Counted from the stretch's first letter, positions 1 through 9,190 are shown. The stretch is DNA of 64,000 bases from Ketobacter alkanivorans (GCF_002863865.1 NZ_CP022684.1:2571501-2635500), one strand, 5' to 3'. Program-made: numbers and translations. The notes: generated by a model not told the origin, from the sequence alone.

Positions 1-1689
1 ATCACCAGTCTTCACCTTGAGAATATTGTTAGCAAGATATTCATTGAGGATGATGCCCTCCGGTGGTGGTTTGACGATATGAAGATCGTTATCCACCAAG
101 CGCCTGATTTCGGAGTCGGGCTCCATTGCCCAGATCATCGTACGGTAGTTGCGGTGTTCGAAACGCAAGCGCACCGGCACCATGCGAAATGGCTCGCCGG
201 ATTCCACCCCCGGCAGGCTGACCAGTTCGGCAAGGGCGCGGTGTGATTTCGGTTCATTGAATACTACAGTGAGATCATCACGCTGTGACAAATCGTAGCG
301 CACGTACATCATGTAGTAGGTGCTGTCCTGCTGGAACTGACCCGTCATCAGAATGCCTATAGCCAGCGCGATTCCCAGTATCGACAGCAAAGATTTCACC
401 GGCTTATGGCCGAGGTTGCGCAGAATCATGCGAGTCGGGGCTGAGAACAGACGCTGCAGGCCGATTTTTTCCAACAGCGACATGCGATAGACAGCAGGGG
501 CTTCCGGCCGCATGGCTTCGGCAGGCTTCAAGCGAACGGCAGAACGCACCGCTGCCAACGTGCCCAACAGCCCGGCGATAATGGTAATCAGGGACACCTG
601 GATAACCCGCAGCGGCTCCAGTACGAATTCCAGAAAGGGCAGACGGAAATATTCCACATAAATCTCACTCAACATGTGGCCAAGGGAGACACCCACCGGG
701 ACACCGATGAGAATACCTGCCAGCACAATCATCATAATCATCTGCAGATAGTGCAACGCAATCGTAAAATTTGAATAACCGAAAGCTTTCAGTGCCGCAA
801 CCTGCTCGCGCTGGGTTCCCACCAGACGGGTAACCACCACATTCAGCAAAAACGCCGCTACACCGAGAAAAATGATCGGGAAAATACCCGACAAACTTTC
901 CAGCTGGGCGAGCTCCTGCGCCAGTATGTAATTTGAGGATTGATCTTTGCGGGCGATGGCGCCCACACCCCCATAGGGTTTGAGGATGGCCTCGATCTGA
1001 TCCATGATCGCCTGCTGGTCGGCATCGCGCGTCAGTGTCAGCACCAGATTATTGAATGCGCCATTCATATCGTAAGCGCGGGACAGCGGCGTGCGGCCCA
1101 TCCATAGGATGGCGTAGCGCTCGTAATCGGGAAACGCTCCACCGGGCGGCACCTGATGCACGTATTCCGGTGAGCCACCGCTGCCGACGATGCGAAGCTG
1201 CTCGCGCTTGCCGTTGATGATGACGTGCAGAGTATCGCCCGGATTCAACTGGTGCGCTTCGGCAAACGCCTCGCTGATGAGCACTTCATCGTTGCGACCG
1301 GGTTCGATCAAGCGTCCCGCGCGCAGGTACAGCCGGTTCAGTTTGGGTTCGCCGCTGTCGGGGATGGAGGTAATGGTGCCGATAATAGGTTCATGAAAAC
1401 CCTCCATATCCACAACCACCGGTGCCACCACCCGAGTATCCACTTTACTGACACCGTTGATTTCAGCAATACGTTGGGCGATGGTTTCGGGTGCGCGTTT
1501 TATGGGTACGAAAATCTCTGCGAAACGGTTTTCGCTGTAATAGCGATCACGACTTTGCAGCAGGGAATCGAGGGTGCTCATGAACATGATGAAACAGGCG
1601 ACGCCACTGGCCATTACCGCAATGATCGCCAGGGATTGCCCCCGCAGGCTCCACAGATCACGCCACAACTTGCGATCAAGCGCTCTCAT
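1..1689 (-). CDS. ABC transporter permease, FtsX family (partial, 3' end outside window)
   Basis: Membrane subunit of an ABC exporter or lipoprotein-extraction type transporter. The frame opens with ATG at 1689 and stays open to the window edge (563 codons visible). The N-terminus has one membrane helix near residues 18-38, then a long extracytoplasmic domain to about residue 265, then three helices near 268-283, 308-330 and 360-379. This is the FtsX/MacB/LolC layout. A second copy of the unit begins near residue 430, so the complete protein probably has two FtsX modules (about 800 residues). It starts 5 bases after the stop of the ATPase gene at 1695-2441, so the two form an operon. The substrate cannot be named; no adjacent MacA-like adaptor is visible on the right side. 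Family assignment is firm, substrate is not. Confidence 0.88.
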   Translation of the reverse strand, partial: MRALDRKLWRDLWSLRGQSLAIIAVMASGVACFIMFMSTLDSLLQSRDRYYSENRFAEIFVPIKRAPETIAQRIAEINGVSKVDTRVVAPVVVDMEGFHEPIIGTITSIPDSGEPKLNRLYLRAGRLIEPGRNDEVLISEAFAEAHQLNPGDTLHVIINGKREQLRIVGSGGSPEYVHQVPPGGAFPDYERYAILWMGRTPLSRAYDMNGAFNNLVLTLTRDADQQAIMDQIEAILKPYGGVGAIARKDQSSNYILAQELAQLESLSGIFPIIFLGVAAFLLNVVVTRLVGTQREQVAALKAFGYSNFTIALHYLQMIMMIVLAGILIGVPVGVSLGHMLSEIYVEYFRLPFLEFVLEPLRVIQVSLITIIAGLLGTLAAVRSAVRLKPAEAMRPEAPAVYRMSLLEKIGLQRLFSAPTRMILRNLGHKPVKSLLSILGIALAIGILMTGQFQQDSTYYMMYVRYDLSQRDDLTVVFNEPKSHRALAELVSLPGVESGEPFRMVPVRLRFEHRNYRTMIWAMEPDSEIRRLVDNDLHIVKPPPEGIILNEYLANNILKVKTGD

Positions 1690-1694
1690 GGCCG

Positions 1695-2441
1695 CTACCA
1701 GCTCAACTCGTTGGGTGATTTCTTGTGAGTGTTGACCTTAACATTGGCAATCTTACCGTCACTCAGGTTGAACACCCGATCGGCCATTTCGGCAATGGCG
1801 ACATTGTGCGTGATCACTACCGTGGTGGTGCCCAACTCCCTGTTTACCTTGGCCAGCGCCTCCAGCACCACGATACCCGTCTTGATATCCAGCGCTCCGG
1901 TGGGTTCATCGCATAACAACACATTGGGGCGTTTGGCAATCGCCCGGGCAATGGCCACCCGCTGTTGTTCACCGCCGGATAACTGCGCCGGAAAGTGATC
2001 CATGCGCTCATCCAGCTGCACCAGCTTCAAGGCCTCATCCGGCGCCAGCGGGTGTGCCGATATTTCGGTAACCAGGGCCACATTCTCGCGCGCGGTGAGA
2101 CTGGGAATAAGATTGTAGAATTGAAACACAAAGCCAACGTGGTCGCGGCGATAGCGGGTCAGCACTGAATCTTTAAAGGTGCTGAGGTCGTGATCCTCAT
2201 AGTGCACCGTACCGCTGCTGGGCGCATCCAGACCACCGAGAATATTGAGCAGGGTCGACTTACCACTGCCGGATGGCCCCAACATCACCACAAACTCACC
2301 TTCATACAGTTCCAGATCCACACCACGCAGCGCATGCACCTGCACCTCGCCCATCTGGTAGGTTTTGGTAATGTTGACGGTTTGGAACACCACCCTTGGT
2401 GGTGCGTCTGTCTGCTCCGCTGTGGGATTTTTGTTCATCAT
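1695..2441 (-). CDS. ABC transporter ATP-binding protein (LolD/MacB-like)
   Basis: Cytoplasmic ATPase that would drive the FtsX-type permease encoded immediately downstream. All nucleotide-binding motifs are present in the 248-residue protein: Walker [10 protein letters not shown] at 55-63, a Q-loop glutamine in FVFQFYN near 107, signature LSGGEQ at 154-159, Walker B VLLCDEP at 174-180 and the switch histidine at 212. The size and the sequence around Walker A fit the LolD/MacB branch used by FtsX-like permeases. Two ATG codons in tandem (2441 and 2438) could start translation. The 213 bases upstream hold no supported gene. Confidence 0.93.
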   Translation of the reverse strand: MMNKNPTAEQTDAPPRVVFQTVNITKTYQMGEVQVHALRGVDLELYEGEFVVMLGPSGSGKSTLLNILGGLDAPSSGTVHYEDHDLSTFKDSVLTRYRRDHVGFVFQFYNLIPSLTARENVALVTEISAHPLAPDEALKLVQLDERMDHFPAQLSGGEQQRVAIARAIAKRPNVLLCDEPTGALDIKTGIVVLEALAKVNRELGTTTVVITHNVAIAEMADRVFNLSDGKIANVKVNTHKKSPNELSW

Positions 2442-2465
2442 TGTCTGGTTTCAGGCTCGCCAGTC

Positions 2466-2517
2466 GGCTTTTTCAGTGTCTTATGGATGGTACCAGTTAC
2501 CGACCGCTGAAAAAGCC
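2466..2517. repeat. 11-bp perfect inverted repeat with 30-base loop
   Basis: GGCTTTTTCAG at 2466-2476 is the exact reverse complement of CTGAAAAAGCC at 2507-2517. It lies between the stop of the 281-residue gene (2655) and the start of the ABC ATPase (2441), both on the minus strand. It lacks a clean T-run on either strand, so it is a poor intrinsic terminator; an mRNA-stability or regulatory role is possible. Confidence 0.4.
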
Positions 2518-2654
2518 TAAAAAAGGGGCGATACCCGACCCAGATCAAACGTTTGCCCACATTGCACACCACGAGCCCGATTTCAGACCCTAGAAAAACA
2601 GCGTGTCTAAGAACCCCTCCTGACTGGCGAAATAATGATCTATGCGAGTTAAAT

Positions 2655-3500
2655 CTAAAGCGACAGCAGCGCATCCTTGATAGGAAGCCAGCCCGCCGGC
2701 TCTTTTATAAACGCCTTAATCTGACTTTCACTTATTAACTGTTTTGCCCCCCGGTATCGAAACAACTCGTATAATATGCGCGATGCTGGCCCCTCGGCGC
2801 CCAGGCGTTGCTCCACGTATGCCCGCCAGTGCAGCTCTATGGCGGTTGCCATAACCGTGAATTCGAAACTGGCCTTGCCCGACTGCAGATACATTACCAC
2901 TGGCTTTGCCAGGGTAGCTACGCCGGGGATGACGCAACCAACCACATTGCTCGCCATCTGGACCCCTCTCACATTACGCTTACGTTTCGCCATCTGAATC
3001 ACTACGTTTAGCCAGTCTGCTATGGTGCCGGTGTTTCTGTTCTTTTTCGCTATGGCTTGCAGGCTCAGTAACCGGGCTTCCGATGCGCCTGCGGCCTCGA
3101 TCTTACCTGCAACGGCAAGCGGAGCAGGCACAATCATACTACCGACGCTTCGGGCAGCTGCTTCATATACCTGATTGAGTAGGTGCGTTGCGGTGGCAGT
3201 GGACGGGATACCATCGTGGCCATTCAGGGCAAAAAGTGGATTATCCGCCAGCGCGATTTTCGTTGCCCACTTATCGCTGCAGGAGTTTGTGGCGATCAGT
3301 GCACCGATATTCACCGCGTTCTTGAATTGCTGAGGCGGAACACGACTATCCCTGTTCTGGAGCCATCGACCCTTATGTATGCCCAGAAGGTAGCCCTCTA
3401 TAAAACCGTACACAACTTCGTCTTTCGACCGTGCATTGGCAAAGTAGCCTTTGATTCTTTTGTTCATCGCTTCATCTACAACAACTCGTGGCCTGTGCAT
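2655..3500 (-). CDS. hypothetical protein, 281 aa
   Basis: I do not recognise this family. The frame is open further upstream to 3698, but that extension would overlap the pyk promoter region. The ATG at 3500 is preceded by AGAGG at a good distance and begins MHRPRVVVDEAMNKR, so I take it as the start. The protein is basic at the N-terminus, with a mid-region rich in A/G/V (around residues 90-215), a KRKRN patch, and a segment (VVGCVIPGVATLAKPVV) that is hydrophobic but not an obvious membrane helix. There is no signal peptide and no catalytic motif I can name. It is divergent from pyk and upstream of the ABC ATPase in the same direction. Confidence is for it being a real gene. Confidence 0.65.
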   Translation of the reverse strand: MHRPRVVVDEAMNKRIKGYFANARSKDEVVYGFIEGYLLGIHKGRWLQNRDSRVPPQQFKNAVNIGALIATNSCSDKWATKIALADNPLFALNGHDGIPSTATATHLLNQVYEAAARSVGSMIVPAPLAVAGKIEAAGASEARLLSLQAIAKKNRNTGTIADWLNVVIQMAKRKRNVRGVQMASNVVGCVIPGVATLAKPVVMYLQSGKASFEFTVMATAIELHWRAYVEQRLGAEGPASRILYELFRYRGAKQLISESQIKAFIKEPAGWLPIKDALLSL

Positions 3501-3684
3501 GGTAATACCTCTCGTATTGGGTAATGGGTTTTCGTATAGGGTTGTTACCTGCATATACGAGCGATTAATCGAATGAGTTTCGGTAATATTTCGCATTTTT
3601 GGAGGGGCGCCAGCCCACAAGTACAAACCATGGCCAAATTCTATACGGCACAGCCACCACGCTCGCAGTCGCGCTCTACGCGGG

Positions 3685-3690
3685 TATAAT
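3685..3690 (+). promoter_or_regulatory. candidate -10 box for pyk
   Basis: A perfect TATAAT sits 31 bases before the chosen pyk start. The matching -35 region (3662-3667, CTCGCA) is poor, so the assignment rests mainly on the -10. If correct, transcription begins near 3697, which rules out the in-frame ATG at 3689 as start and supports ATG 3722. Confidence 0.4.
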
Positions 3691-3721
3691 GAGTGCAAAT
3701 CAGTCCAGGGATCTCATCTCT

Positions 3722-5161
3722 ATGCGTAAAACCAAAATTATCTGCACCATCGGCCCGGTCAGCTCGTCCTATGAGGCGCTGGAGCAATTGGCCCGGGCGG
3801 GAATGAACGTGGTTCGCCTGAATATGTCCCACGGAGAGCACGAGGCCTGTGCCAAAGTAATCAAGGCCGTACGTACCCTGAACCGCAAGCTGCATCATCC
3901 CATCGCAGTGCTGATCGATACCCAGGGGCCGGAAATTCGCACCGGCGATCTCAGCAATGAGCTGGATCTAAAGACCGGTGACGTGATCTCTGTGGTGGCA
4001 CGGGGAGTGGAGGATGTGGAAGCCAGCTCGATTCAGATCAATTACGAGGATCTGATTCATGACGTGAGTGTTGGCGACAAGATCACCGTGGATAACGGCC
4101 TGATCAACCTGGAAGTCTTGAGCAAAGAAGAGCGTGTGATGCAGTGCCGGGTGGTGGATGGCGGTGTGCTTAAGAGTAAACGTCACGTTAACCTGCCGGG
4201 CATTCGCGTCAACCTGCCCGCCATCACAGAAAAGGATCGGCGCGATATCGCCTTTGCGGTGGAGCAGGAAGTGGATTTTATTGCTTTGTCGTTCGTGCGC
4301 AGCGCCGATGATATTGCCGAACTGAAGCAGCTGCTGGGCAGCAAGGCAGACAAAATCAAAATCATCGCCAAGATCGAAGACCAGGAAGGGGTGAACAATC
4401 TTGATGCCATTGTCACGGCCTCGGATGGGGTTATGGTGGCACGGGGTGATCTGGGTGTAGAAATCAATTTTGAACTACTGCCACAGGTGCAACGGCAGAT
4501 CGTGGCCGCCTGCGCCGTTCAAGGCAAGCGTGTCATTGTGGCGACGCACATGCTGGAATCCATGATATCCAGCCCCATGCCCACCCGTGCGGAAGTGACC
4601 GATGTCGCCAATGCGGTGTACGAAGAAGTGGACGCCATTATGCTCTCCGGTGAGACCACCATCGGCAAGTACCCCTTCAAGTGCGTGGAGGTGTTGGATC
4701 GCATTGCGCGTACCATCGAGCCCAGTCCGGGGCTGGCCTTTACCGACAAACTGCAGCTTGGCAATAACAAACAGGAAATCGCGTTGGCCGCGGTGAAACT
4801 GGCGGAGTCGATTCATGCTGCGGCCATTGTGGTTCCCACCAGGCGAGGCCTGATGGCCAATTTGGTGGCCAACTGCCACCCGCGCAAGCCGATCATTTGC
4901 GCATTCACCAATGACAGCCGTACCCGCCGTCATCTGGTGTTAACCCGCAACGTGCTCAGCTATCGCATCAATTTCAGCTCCGATCCGGAGAAAACGCTGG
5001 CCAACGCCGCGCGCATTATGCTGAGTCGTCAGGAGTTTTCTCTGGACGACAAGGTGGTGGTGATTTCGGATGCCTTATCTGGAGCCGGTATTGAAGCGAT
5101 TCAGATTCGTACGCTGCGGGATTGGGATCCGGCTAAGGTGGAGTCAGATAGCCAGCAATAA
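3722..5161 (+). CDS. pyk: pyruvate kinase
   Basis: Converts phosphoenolpyruvate and ADP to pyruvate and ATP in glycolysis. The 479-residue length from ATG 3722 matches bacterial PykA-type enzymes. The start MRKTKIICTIGP is the usual N-terminus of the family. Further landmarks are NVVRLNMSHG at 29-38 (substrate and K+ binding region), the small B domain about 68-165, IIAKIED at 214-220 with the catalytic lysine at 217 and metal ligand Glu219, and MVARGDLGVE around 238-247. An AGGGA element lies about 10 bases upstream of the start. The open frame begins earlier (3599), but those codons lie over a candidate promoter. It stands alone; the next gene on this strand is 230 bases downstream. Confidence 0.97.
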   Translation: MRKTKIICTIGPVSSSYEALEQLARAGMNVVRLNMSHGEHEACAKVIKAVRTLNRKLHHPIAVLIDTQGPEIRTGDLSNELDLKTGDVISVVARGVEDVEASSIQINYEDLIHDVSVGDKITVDNGLINLEVLSKEERVMQCRVVDGGVLKSKRHVNLPGIRVNLPAITEKDRRDIAFAVEQEVDFIALSFVRSADDIAELKQLLGSKADKIKIIAKIEDQEGVNNLDAIVTASDGVMVARGDLGVEINFELLPQVQRQIVAACAVQGKRVIVATHMLESMISSPMPTRAEVTDVANAVYEEVDAIMLSGETTIGKYPFKCVEVLDRIARTIEPSPGLAFTDKLQLGNNKQEIALAAVKLAESIHAAAIVVPTRRGLMANLVANCHPRKPIICAFTNDSRTRRHLVLTRNVLSYRINFSSDPEKTLANAARIMLSRQEFSLDDKVVVISDALSGAGIEAIQIRTLRDWDPAKVESDSQQ

Positions 5162-5284
5162 TCGCGTAAACAGCATTCATCATTAAGTTGGTGTAGTGGC
5201 GGCGGTGGAGGGACGGTTGTTGGGGGTTGGTTGAGGTGATCCCAAAGTACGGGTGATGGTTTTCTGGACGGATGGCACTGGTCA

Positions 5285-5316
5285 ATGAGCCGAATAGCTA
5301 CTATTATTCGGCTCAT
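5285..5316. repeat. 12-bp perfect hairpin after pyk
   Basis: ATGAGCCGAATA (5285-5296) pairs perfectly with TATTCGGCTCAT (5305-5316) across an 8-base loop. A second smaller hairpin, CGAGC/GCTCG, follows at 5321-5337. They lie between pyk and the Fic gene. There is no T-tract, so this may be an operator or an RNA-processing hairpin rather than a classic terminator. Confidence 0.45.
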
Positions 5317-5391
5317 AGCACGAGCCAATTAAGCTCGATAACCGGCTCATGACCCAGGCTCCATAACCAATATGTAGAAGACCGGATTTTC

Positions 5392-6600
5392 ATGCCCCAC
5401 TATATTTGGCAACACCCGCAATGGCATCAAGGCATCGCACCGCCCTTCACCTGGCAAAAGGAGAGCCTGCGCCATGCTTTGGAAAACGTTCGCCTAGAAC
5501 AGGGCCGCCTGCTTGGCAGGGCCGAATTATTGCCCGAAGCCACCCAAGCCCCGGCCCAGCTGGATGCCTTGGTGCAAACCGCCCTACGCACCAGCGAGAT
5601 CGAAGGCGAGATACTCAATGTGGCCTCGGTGCGGTCTTCGGTGGTGCGCCATTTAGGTTTGGAGCACGCAGGCTTTGTGAACAGCAAAGCCAATGGTACC
5701 CCCCAAACTGAATGCCTGGTTAAACTACTGATCGAAGCCACCAGCCAGCCGGATCAAGCACTCAGCCTGGATACCCTGTGCCAATGGCAAGCCGCCCTGT
5801 TTCCTGAATCGCCCACAGTTCCTGAAGCATACGCACTTACCCAACTCAAGATTGGTGAACTGCGCAGCCAAGCCACCATGCAAGTCATCTCAGGGCGACT
5901 CGACAAACCCACCGTTCATTTTGAAGCGCCACCCAGATCAGGGTTAGAACAACAAGTGCAACGTTTTATCCACTGGTTTAACCATCCTCCTGGTGACCTG
6001 GACAGCATTCTGCGGGCAGGCATAGCCCATCTCTGGCTGATCACCCTGCACCCCTTCGACGACGGCAACGGCCGAGTCACTCGTGCCGTCACCGATCGTG
6101 CCCTGGCCCAGGTGGAACACAACAGCATACGCTTCTACTCCTTGAGCGCCGCCATCATGGCCCGCCGCAAAGAGTATTATCAACAACTGGAACAGGCACA
6201 AAAGCTGGGCTACCCAGACAGCAACCCCGATACCAACTCTGATACCAACAGCATCGACATCACTCCCTGGCTCAGCTGGTTTCTATCCGTGTTAATCGAC
6301 GCCATCCAGCAGGGGCAACACCGCTTTCAGCGGGTGATCGACAAAACCCGCTTTTGGCAACAACATGCGCAAACCGTATTGAGTGAACGCCAGATCAAAG
6401 TCCTCAACCGCCTGCTCGATGGTCAGGGCGAGGAATTCAACGAAGGCATCAACGCCCGCAAATACATGAGCCTGGCCAAAGTAAGTAAAGCCACTGCCAC
6501 TCGCGAACTGGCGGACCTGTTGGCAAAACAGTGCATCCGCAAATTACCCGGAGGTGGCCGCAGCACCCGCTACGCCATTGCTTCAAACAAATATTCATAA
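5392..6600 (+). CDS. Fic family protein (DUF4172-Fic-winged helix), probable adenylyltransferase
   Basis: Fic proteins usually transfer AMP from ATP to a hydroxyl side chain of a target protein. The 402-residue product has an N-terminal helical region of the DUF4172 type (MPHYIWQHPQWH), the complete active-site motif HPFDDGNGRVTR at 220-231, and a C-terminal winged-helix-like segment about 330-398. The inhibitory motif TxxxEG is present as TSEIEG at 67-72, so this is a self-inhibited (class II) Fic in which the inhibitory helix is N-terminal in the same chain. That explains the lack of a separate antitoxin gene. The target is unknown. The gene appears monocistronic, followed directly by a gene remnant. 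Confidence 0.92.
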   Translation: MPHYIWQHPQWHQGIAPPFTWQKESLRHALENVRLEQGRLLGRAELLPEATQAPAQLDALVQTALRTSEIEGEILNVASVRSSVVRHLGLEHAGFVNSKANGTPQTECLVKLLIEATSQPDQALSLDTLCQWQAALFPESPTVPEAYALTQLKIGELRSQATMQVISGRLDKPTVHFEAPPRSGLEQQVQRFIHWFNHPPGDLDSILRAGIAHLWLITLHPFDDGNGRVTRAVTDRALAQVEHNSIRFYSLSAAIMARRKEYYQQLEQAQKLGYPDSNPDTNSDTNSIDITPWLSWFLSVLIDAIQQGQHRFQRVIDKTRFWQQHAQTVLSERQIKVLNRLLDGQGEEFNEGINARKYMSLAKVSKATATRELADLLAKQCIRKLPGGGRSTRYAIASNKYS

Positions 6601-6607
6601 CGGCCCC

Positions 6608-6772
6608 CTCCCTGATTTGCACAAAACGCTGAAATACACTTGGGGAAGCTGGCTTCCGAAATCCAAATACGAATATGCCCCTTCGCCCGAGCTGGTAATA
6701 TACCCCGAAAACTATGTGGCCTGTGAGGTAGATGCGCAGTTGAGGTTGTATGTTCCGGTGCAGCGAGAATAA
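6608..6772 (+). pseudogene. C-terminal fragment of a GyrI-like / AraC effector-binding domain protein
   Basis: Fifty-four codons in one frame read LHKTLKYTWGSWLPKSKYEY and end LRLYVPVQRE before a stop. This resembles the end of GyrI-like small-molecule-binding domains (typically a WLP-x-S-x-YE segment, then an IYIPV ending). The upstream part of the gene is absent: the frame runs back into the Fic coding region with no start. It is best read as the remnant of a gene whose 5' part was lost when the accessory block was assembled. Confidence 0.55.
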
Positions 6773-6899
6773 TTAACTTACAGCTATTGGTAAACAAGTG
6801 CAGCCCATTCAAATATTGGCACCACTGATACCCAGCTCCTTATCAGGGCATTTTTAGAATAGCTGGTAGAGACAGGTGGCATTATTCTTAGGTTACGCA

Positions 6900-7769
6900 T
6901 TAAACTTCCTGTTCAATTTCGTATTCAGAGCGAACACCAATCCTTGTCGCCTCCGCAATTTTATCAAATGCGTTATACGACAAATCACTAAAAGAAACAT
7001 AGTTGTAGGATTTTAAAACTAAGGGCAAGTCCGATTCTTTAAAATTAGGCAATAAGCCTGGAACAACTCTAACGCCATTCTCTATTGCAACCTGTATTAT
7101 CTGATTGACTTCATGGGCTTGCCATTTTCCAAAACCATGAGTTCCCAAAAGAACAAGAACGACACTTGATGATCTGATTTTTTCGTTCAGAGTATCTACC
7201 ACTGCGTCTCCGGCAGTCATTCTTTTGTCATACCAAACATTCAAATTTCGTGTTTCTAGTTCCCGAGCAATATGAGATACGCTTTCTCTATCAAGGCTGT
7301 TATAGCAAATAAATACATGTGAAGTATCACGGTCATAGGTTCTGACATTTGTTTTTCTAACAGCCTCATTTGTTGATAGAAGCTTTTTCTCATCAAGTTT
7401 TGATATGAAATCAATTGATATTAATTGCTTTCTAACATACTCAGTAAAAGAATGAATAGTGAATTCAGAGGCGTTGTCGAATACTAATGAGATAAAGCCA
7501 GTGCCATCTTCTCCACCAGTTAAAGCCAATCCGCACTTATCACCACCAAGACAGGTAAAACTCGCGTGATTCTCCCACAAAACGGGGTCACAGAATATTG
7601 AACTACCCGCCAATTTTGTCACGATGTATGAATATGCATCTTCAACCGGGCCCGTCATCTTGAAAACATTACCTTGTATTGGGTTTGAGTACCCTGGGTG
7701 ACATTTTCTTTGTGTTTCCGATGGAAATATCCAAAAAACACCTTCACCAGTATAAACCTTATAGATCAA
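6900..7769 (-). CDS. TIR-domain protein, 5' end next to (probably cut by) an IS
   Basis: The C-terminal half (about 150-272) is a TIR domain: HVFICYNSLDRESV at the first strand, a WYDKRMTAGD segment, VVLVLLGTHGFGKW, and the helix with candidate catalytic Glu220 (KWQAHEV). Bacterial TIR domains with this Glu are often NAD+ hydrolases used in defence or as effectors. The N-terminal 140 residues are unrecognised. The only start inside the remaining sequence is TTG at 7769; the frame stays open upstream to the IS end at 7831 and stops inside the IS. The original N-terminus was therefore probably removed by the insertion, and the gene may be inactive. No continuation is seen on the far side of the IS. 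Composition is AT-rich. Confidence 0.75.
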   Translation of the reverse strand: MIYKVYTGEGVFWIFPSETQRKCHPGYSNPIQGNVFKMTGPVEDAYSYIVTKLAGSSIFCDPVLWENHASFTCLGGDKCGLALTGGEDGTGFISLVFDNASEFTIHSFTEYVRKQLISIDFISKLDEKKLLSTNEAVRKTNVRTYDRDTSHVFICYNSLDRESVSHIARELETRNLNVWYDKRMTAGDAVVDTLNEKIRSSSVVLVLLGTHGFGKWQAHEVNQIIQVAIENGVRVVPGLLPNFKESDLPLVLKSYNYVSFSDLSYNAFDKIAEATRIGVRSEYEIEQEV

Positions 7770-7830
7770 AGACCGATATTCTAGAATTGATAAAATTGAA
7801 AGACACAGGCAGGATTCCTGGATGGGGTTT

Positions 7831-9127
7831 GGTAGTGTTCAGAATTCTGTGTCATTTCTTTATCATTAGACCAAAAGAGATGACCTATGACCAAACCTAC
7901 TTTCGATATGGAAGCCGCCCTCAAAGCCCTGCGTGAAGGCCAAGACCTCACTGGCAAGGACGGCATCCTGACACCCCTGATCAAACAGCTCACAGAGGCC
8001 GCCATGAAGGCCGAGCTGGAAGAGCATCTGGCCAACGAGGAAGCCCCTAACCGTAAGAACGGCAAGTCTTCCAAGACCATAAAAGGCCCTACGGGCAGCT
8101 TTGAGCTGGATACCCCCAGAGACCGGTCTGGCACCTTCGAACCCCAGCTGGTCAAAAAGAACCAGACTCACCTCACCGATGAATTGGAACGCAAGATCCT
8201 GGCTCTGTTTGCCCTGGGTAACAGTTATCAGGATATCCGCGGCCATATTGCCGATCTCTACGGTGTCGAGCTTTCCAATGGTACCATCAATGCTGTCACC
8301 GACAAGCTTCTCCCAGAGCTTCAGGCATGGCGTGAGCGAGATCTGGAGGCTATCTATCCGATCGTCTGGCTGGATGCGATTCACTACAAGATCAAGGAAA
8401 ACGGCCGCTATGTCAGCAAGGCTATCTACACCATTCTGGGCCTCAATATCGAAGGCAAGAAGGAGCTGCTGGGCCTGTATTTATCGGATCAGGAAGGTGC
8501 TCACCACTGGCTATCTGTGTTGACCGACCTGAACAACCGGGGCCTAAAAGATATTCTGATTGCCTGCGTGGATGGCCTGAAAGGCTTCCCTGAAGCCATT
8601 GAGACCATCTACCCCGACACCGAGATTCAGCACTGCATCATCCACCAGATCCGCAACTCCATGAAGTACGTTGCCTCCAAAAATCAGAAAGCCTTCATGA
8701 GTGACCTGAAGTGCGTTTACAAGGCTACCACCCTCAACGCCGCAGAAATTGCCTTGGACGACCTGGAAGCCAAATGGGGCGACAAATATCCAATGGTAAT
8801 CCAGTCTTGGCGCAGTAAATGGCCGACGTTATCGACTTACTTTAAGTACCCGGATTACGTGCAGAAGGCGATCTACACGACAAACGCTGTCGAGGCTGTA
8901 CACCGCCAGTTCCGAAAACTCACCAAGACGAAAGGCGGCTTCCCTAATGAAAACAGCTTACTGAAGCTGTTGTATGCCGGTATACTCAAAGCCACTGAGC
9001 GATGGACTCACCCGATACAGAACTGGAACCTGACGCTGTCACAGCTCACAATCCACTTCCCAGACCGGCTGGAGAAATACATCAGCTTATGACGCCGCTA
9101 GGCTGACACAGAATTTTGAACGCCCTC
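7831..9127 (+). mobile_element. IS256-family insertion sequence, copy 1 (1,297 bp)
   Basis: Bounded by imperfect inverted repeats: left GGTAGTGTTCAGAATTCTGT (7831 onward) and right TGACACAGAATTTTGAACGC (9104-9127). One transposase gene fills it. It matches the copy at 24689-25985 along its full length; reading both, I found two differences (left repeat GTGTCA versus GTATCA, and one silent change near the end of the transposase). No 8-9 bp target duplication is visible. The right end is followed two bases later by an extra copy of the left-type repeat. Confidence 0.93.
7887..9092 (+). CDS. IS256-family transposase, copy 1
   Basis: A full-length 401-residue Mutator/IS256-type transposase. The DDE catalytic residues can be placed: Asp163 in WLDAIHYK, Asp229 in CVDGLKGF, and Glu336 in TTNAVEAVHRQF. 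The conserved HCIIHQIRNS segment that follows the second Asp in this family is also present. It starts at ATG 7887 after AAAGAGATG, has no frameshift and should be active. The product is identical in sequence to the one at 24745-25950. Confidence 0.96.
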   Translation: MTKPTFDMEAALKALREGQDLTGKDGILTPLIKQLTEAAMKAELEEHLANEEAPNRKNGKSSKTIKGPTGSFELDTPRDRSGTFEPQLVKKNQTHLTDELERKILALFALGNSYQDIRGHIADLYGVELSNGTINAVTDKLLPELQAWRERDLEAIYPIVWLDAIHYKIKENGRYVSKAIYTILGLNIEGKKELLGLYLSDQEGAHHWLSVLTDLNNRGLKDILIACVDGLKGFPEAIETIYPDTEIQHCIIHQIRNSMKYVASKNQKAFMSDLKCVYKATTLNAAEIALDDLEAKWGDKYPMVIQSWRSKWPTLSTYFKYPDYVQKAIYTTNAVEAVHRQFRKLTKTKGGFPNENSLLKLLYAGILKATERWTHPIQNWNLTLSQLTIHFPDRLEKYISL

Positions 9128-9129
9128 AA

Positions 9130-9153
9130 TGACACAGAATTCTGAACACTACC
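9130..9153. repeat. extra, inverted left-type IS terminal repeat
   Basis: TGACACAGAATTCTGAACAC continuing to TACC is the exact 24-base reverse complement of the left end of IS copy 1 (7831-7854). It lies two bases beyond the normal right end. Copy 2 has nothing like it. It is likely the surviving terminus of an earlier IS in the opposite orientation. Confidence 0.8.
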
Positions 9154-9190
9154 AAACTCGCCCAAATGGAGTTATGCGGAAGCTTTATCT

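Noticed and set aside
2438..2674. 78-codon minus-strand frame between the ABC ATPase and the 281-residue gene
   Set aside because: It overlaps the ATPase start, has basic low-information sequence and no similarity that I recognise.
7866..8384. Minus-strand frame of 172 codons inside the IS (also at 24724-25242)
   Set aside because: It is the antisense shadow of the transposase and has no coding features of its own.
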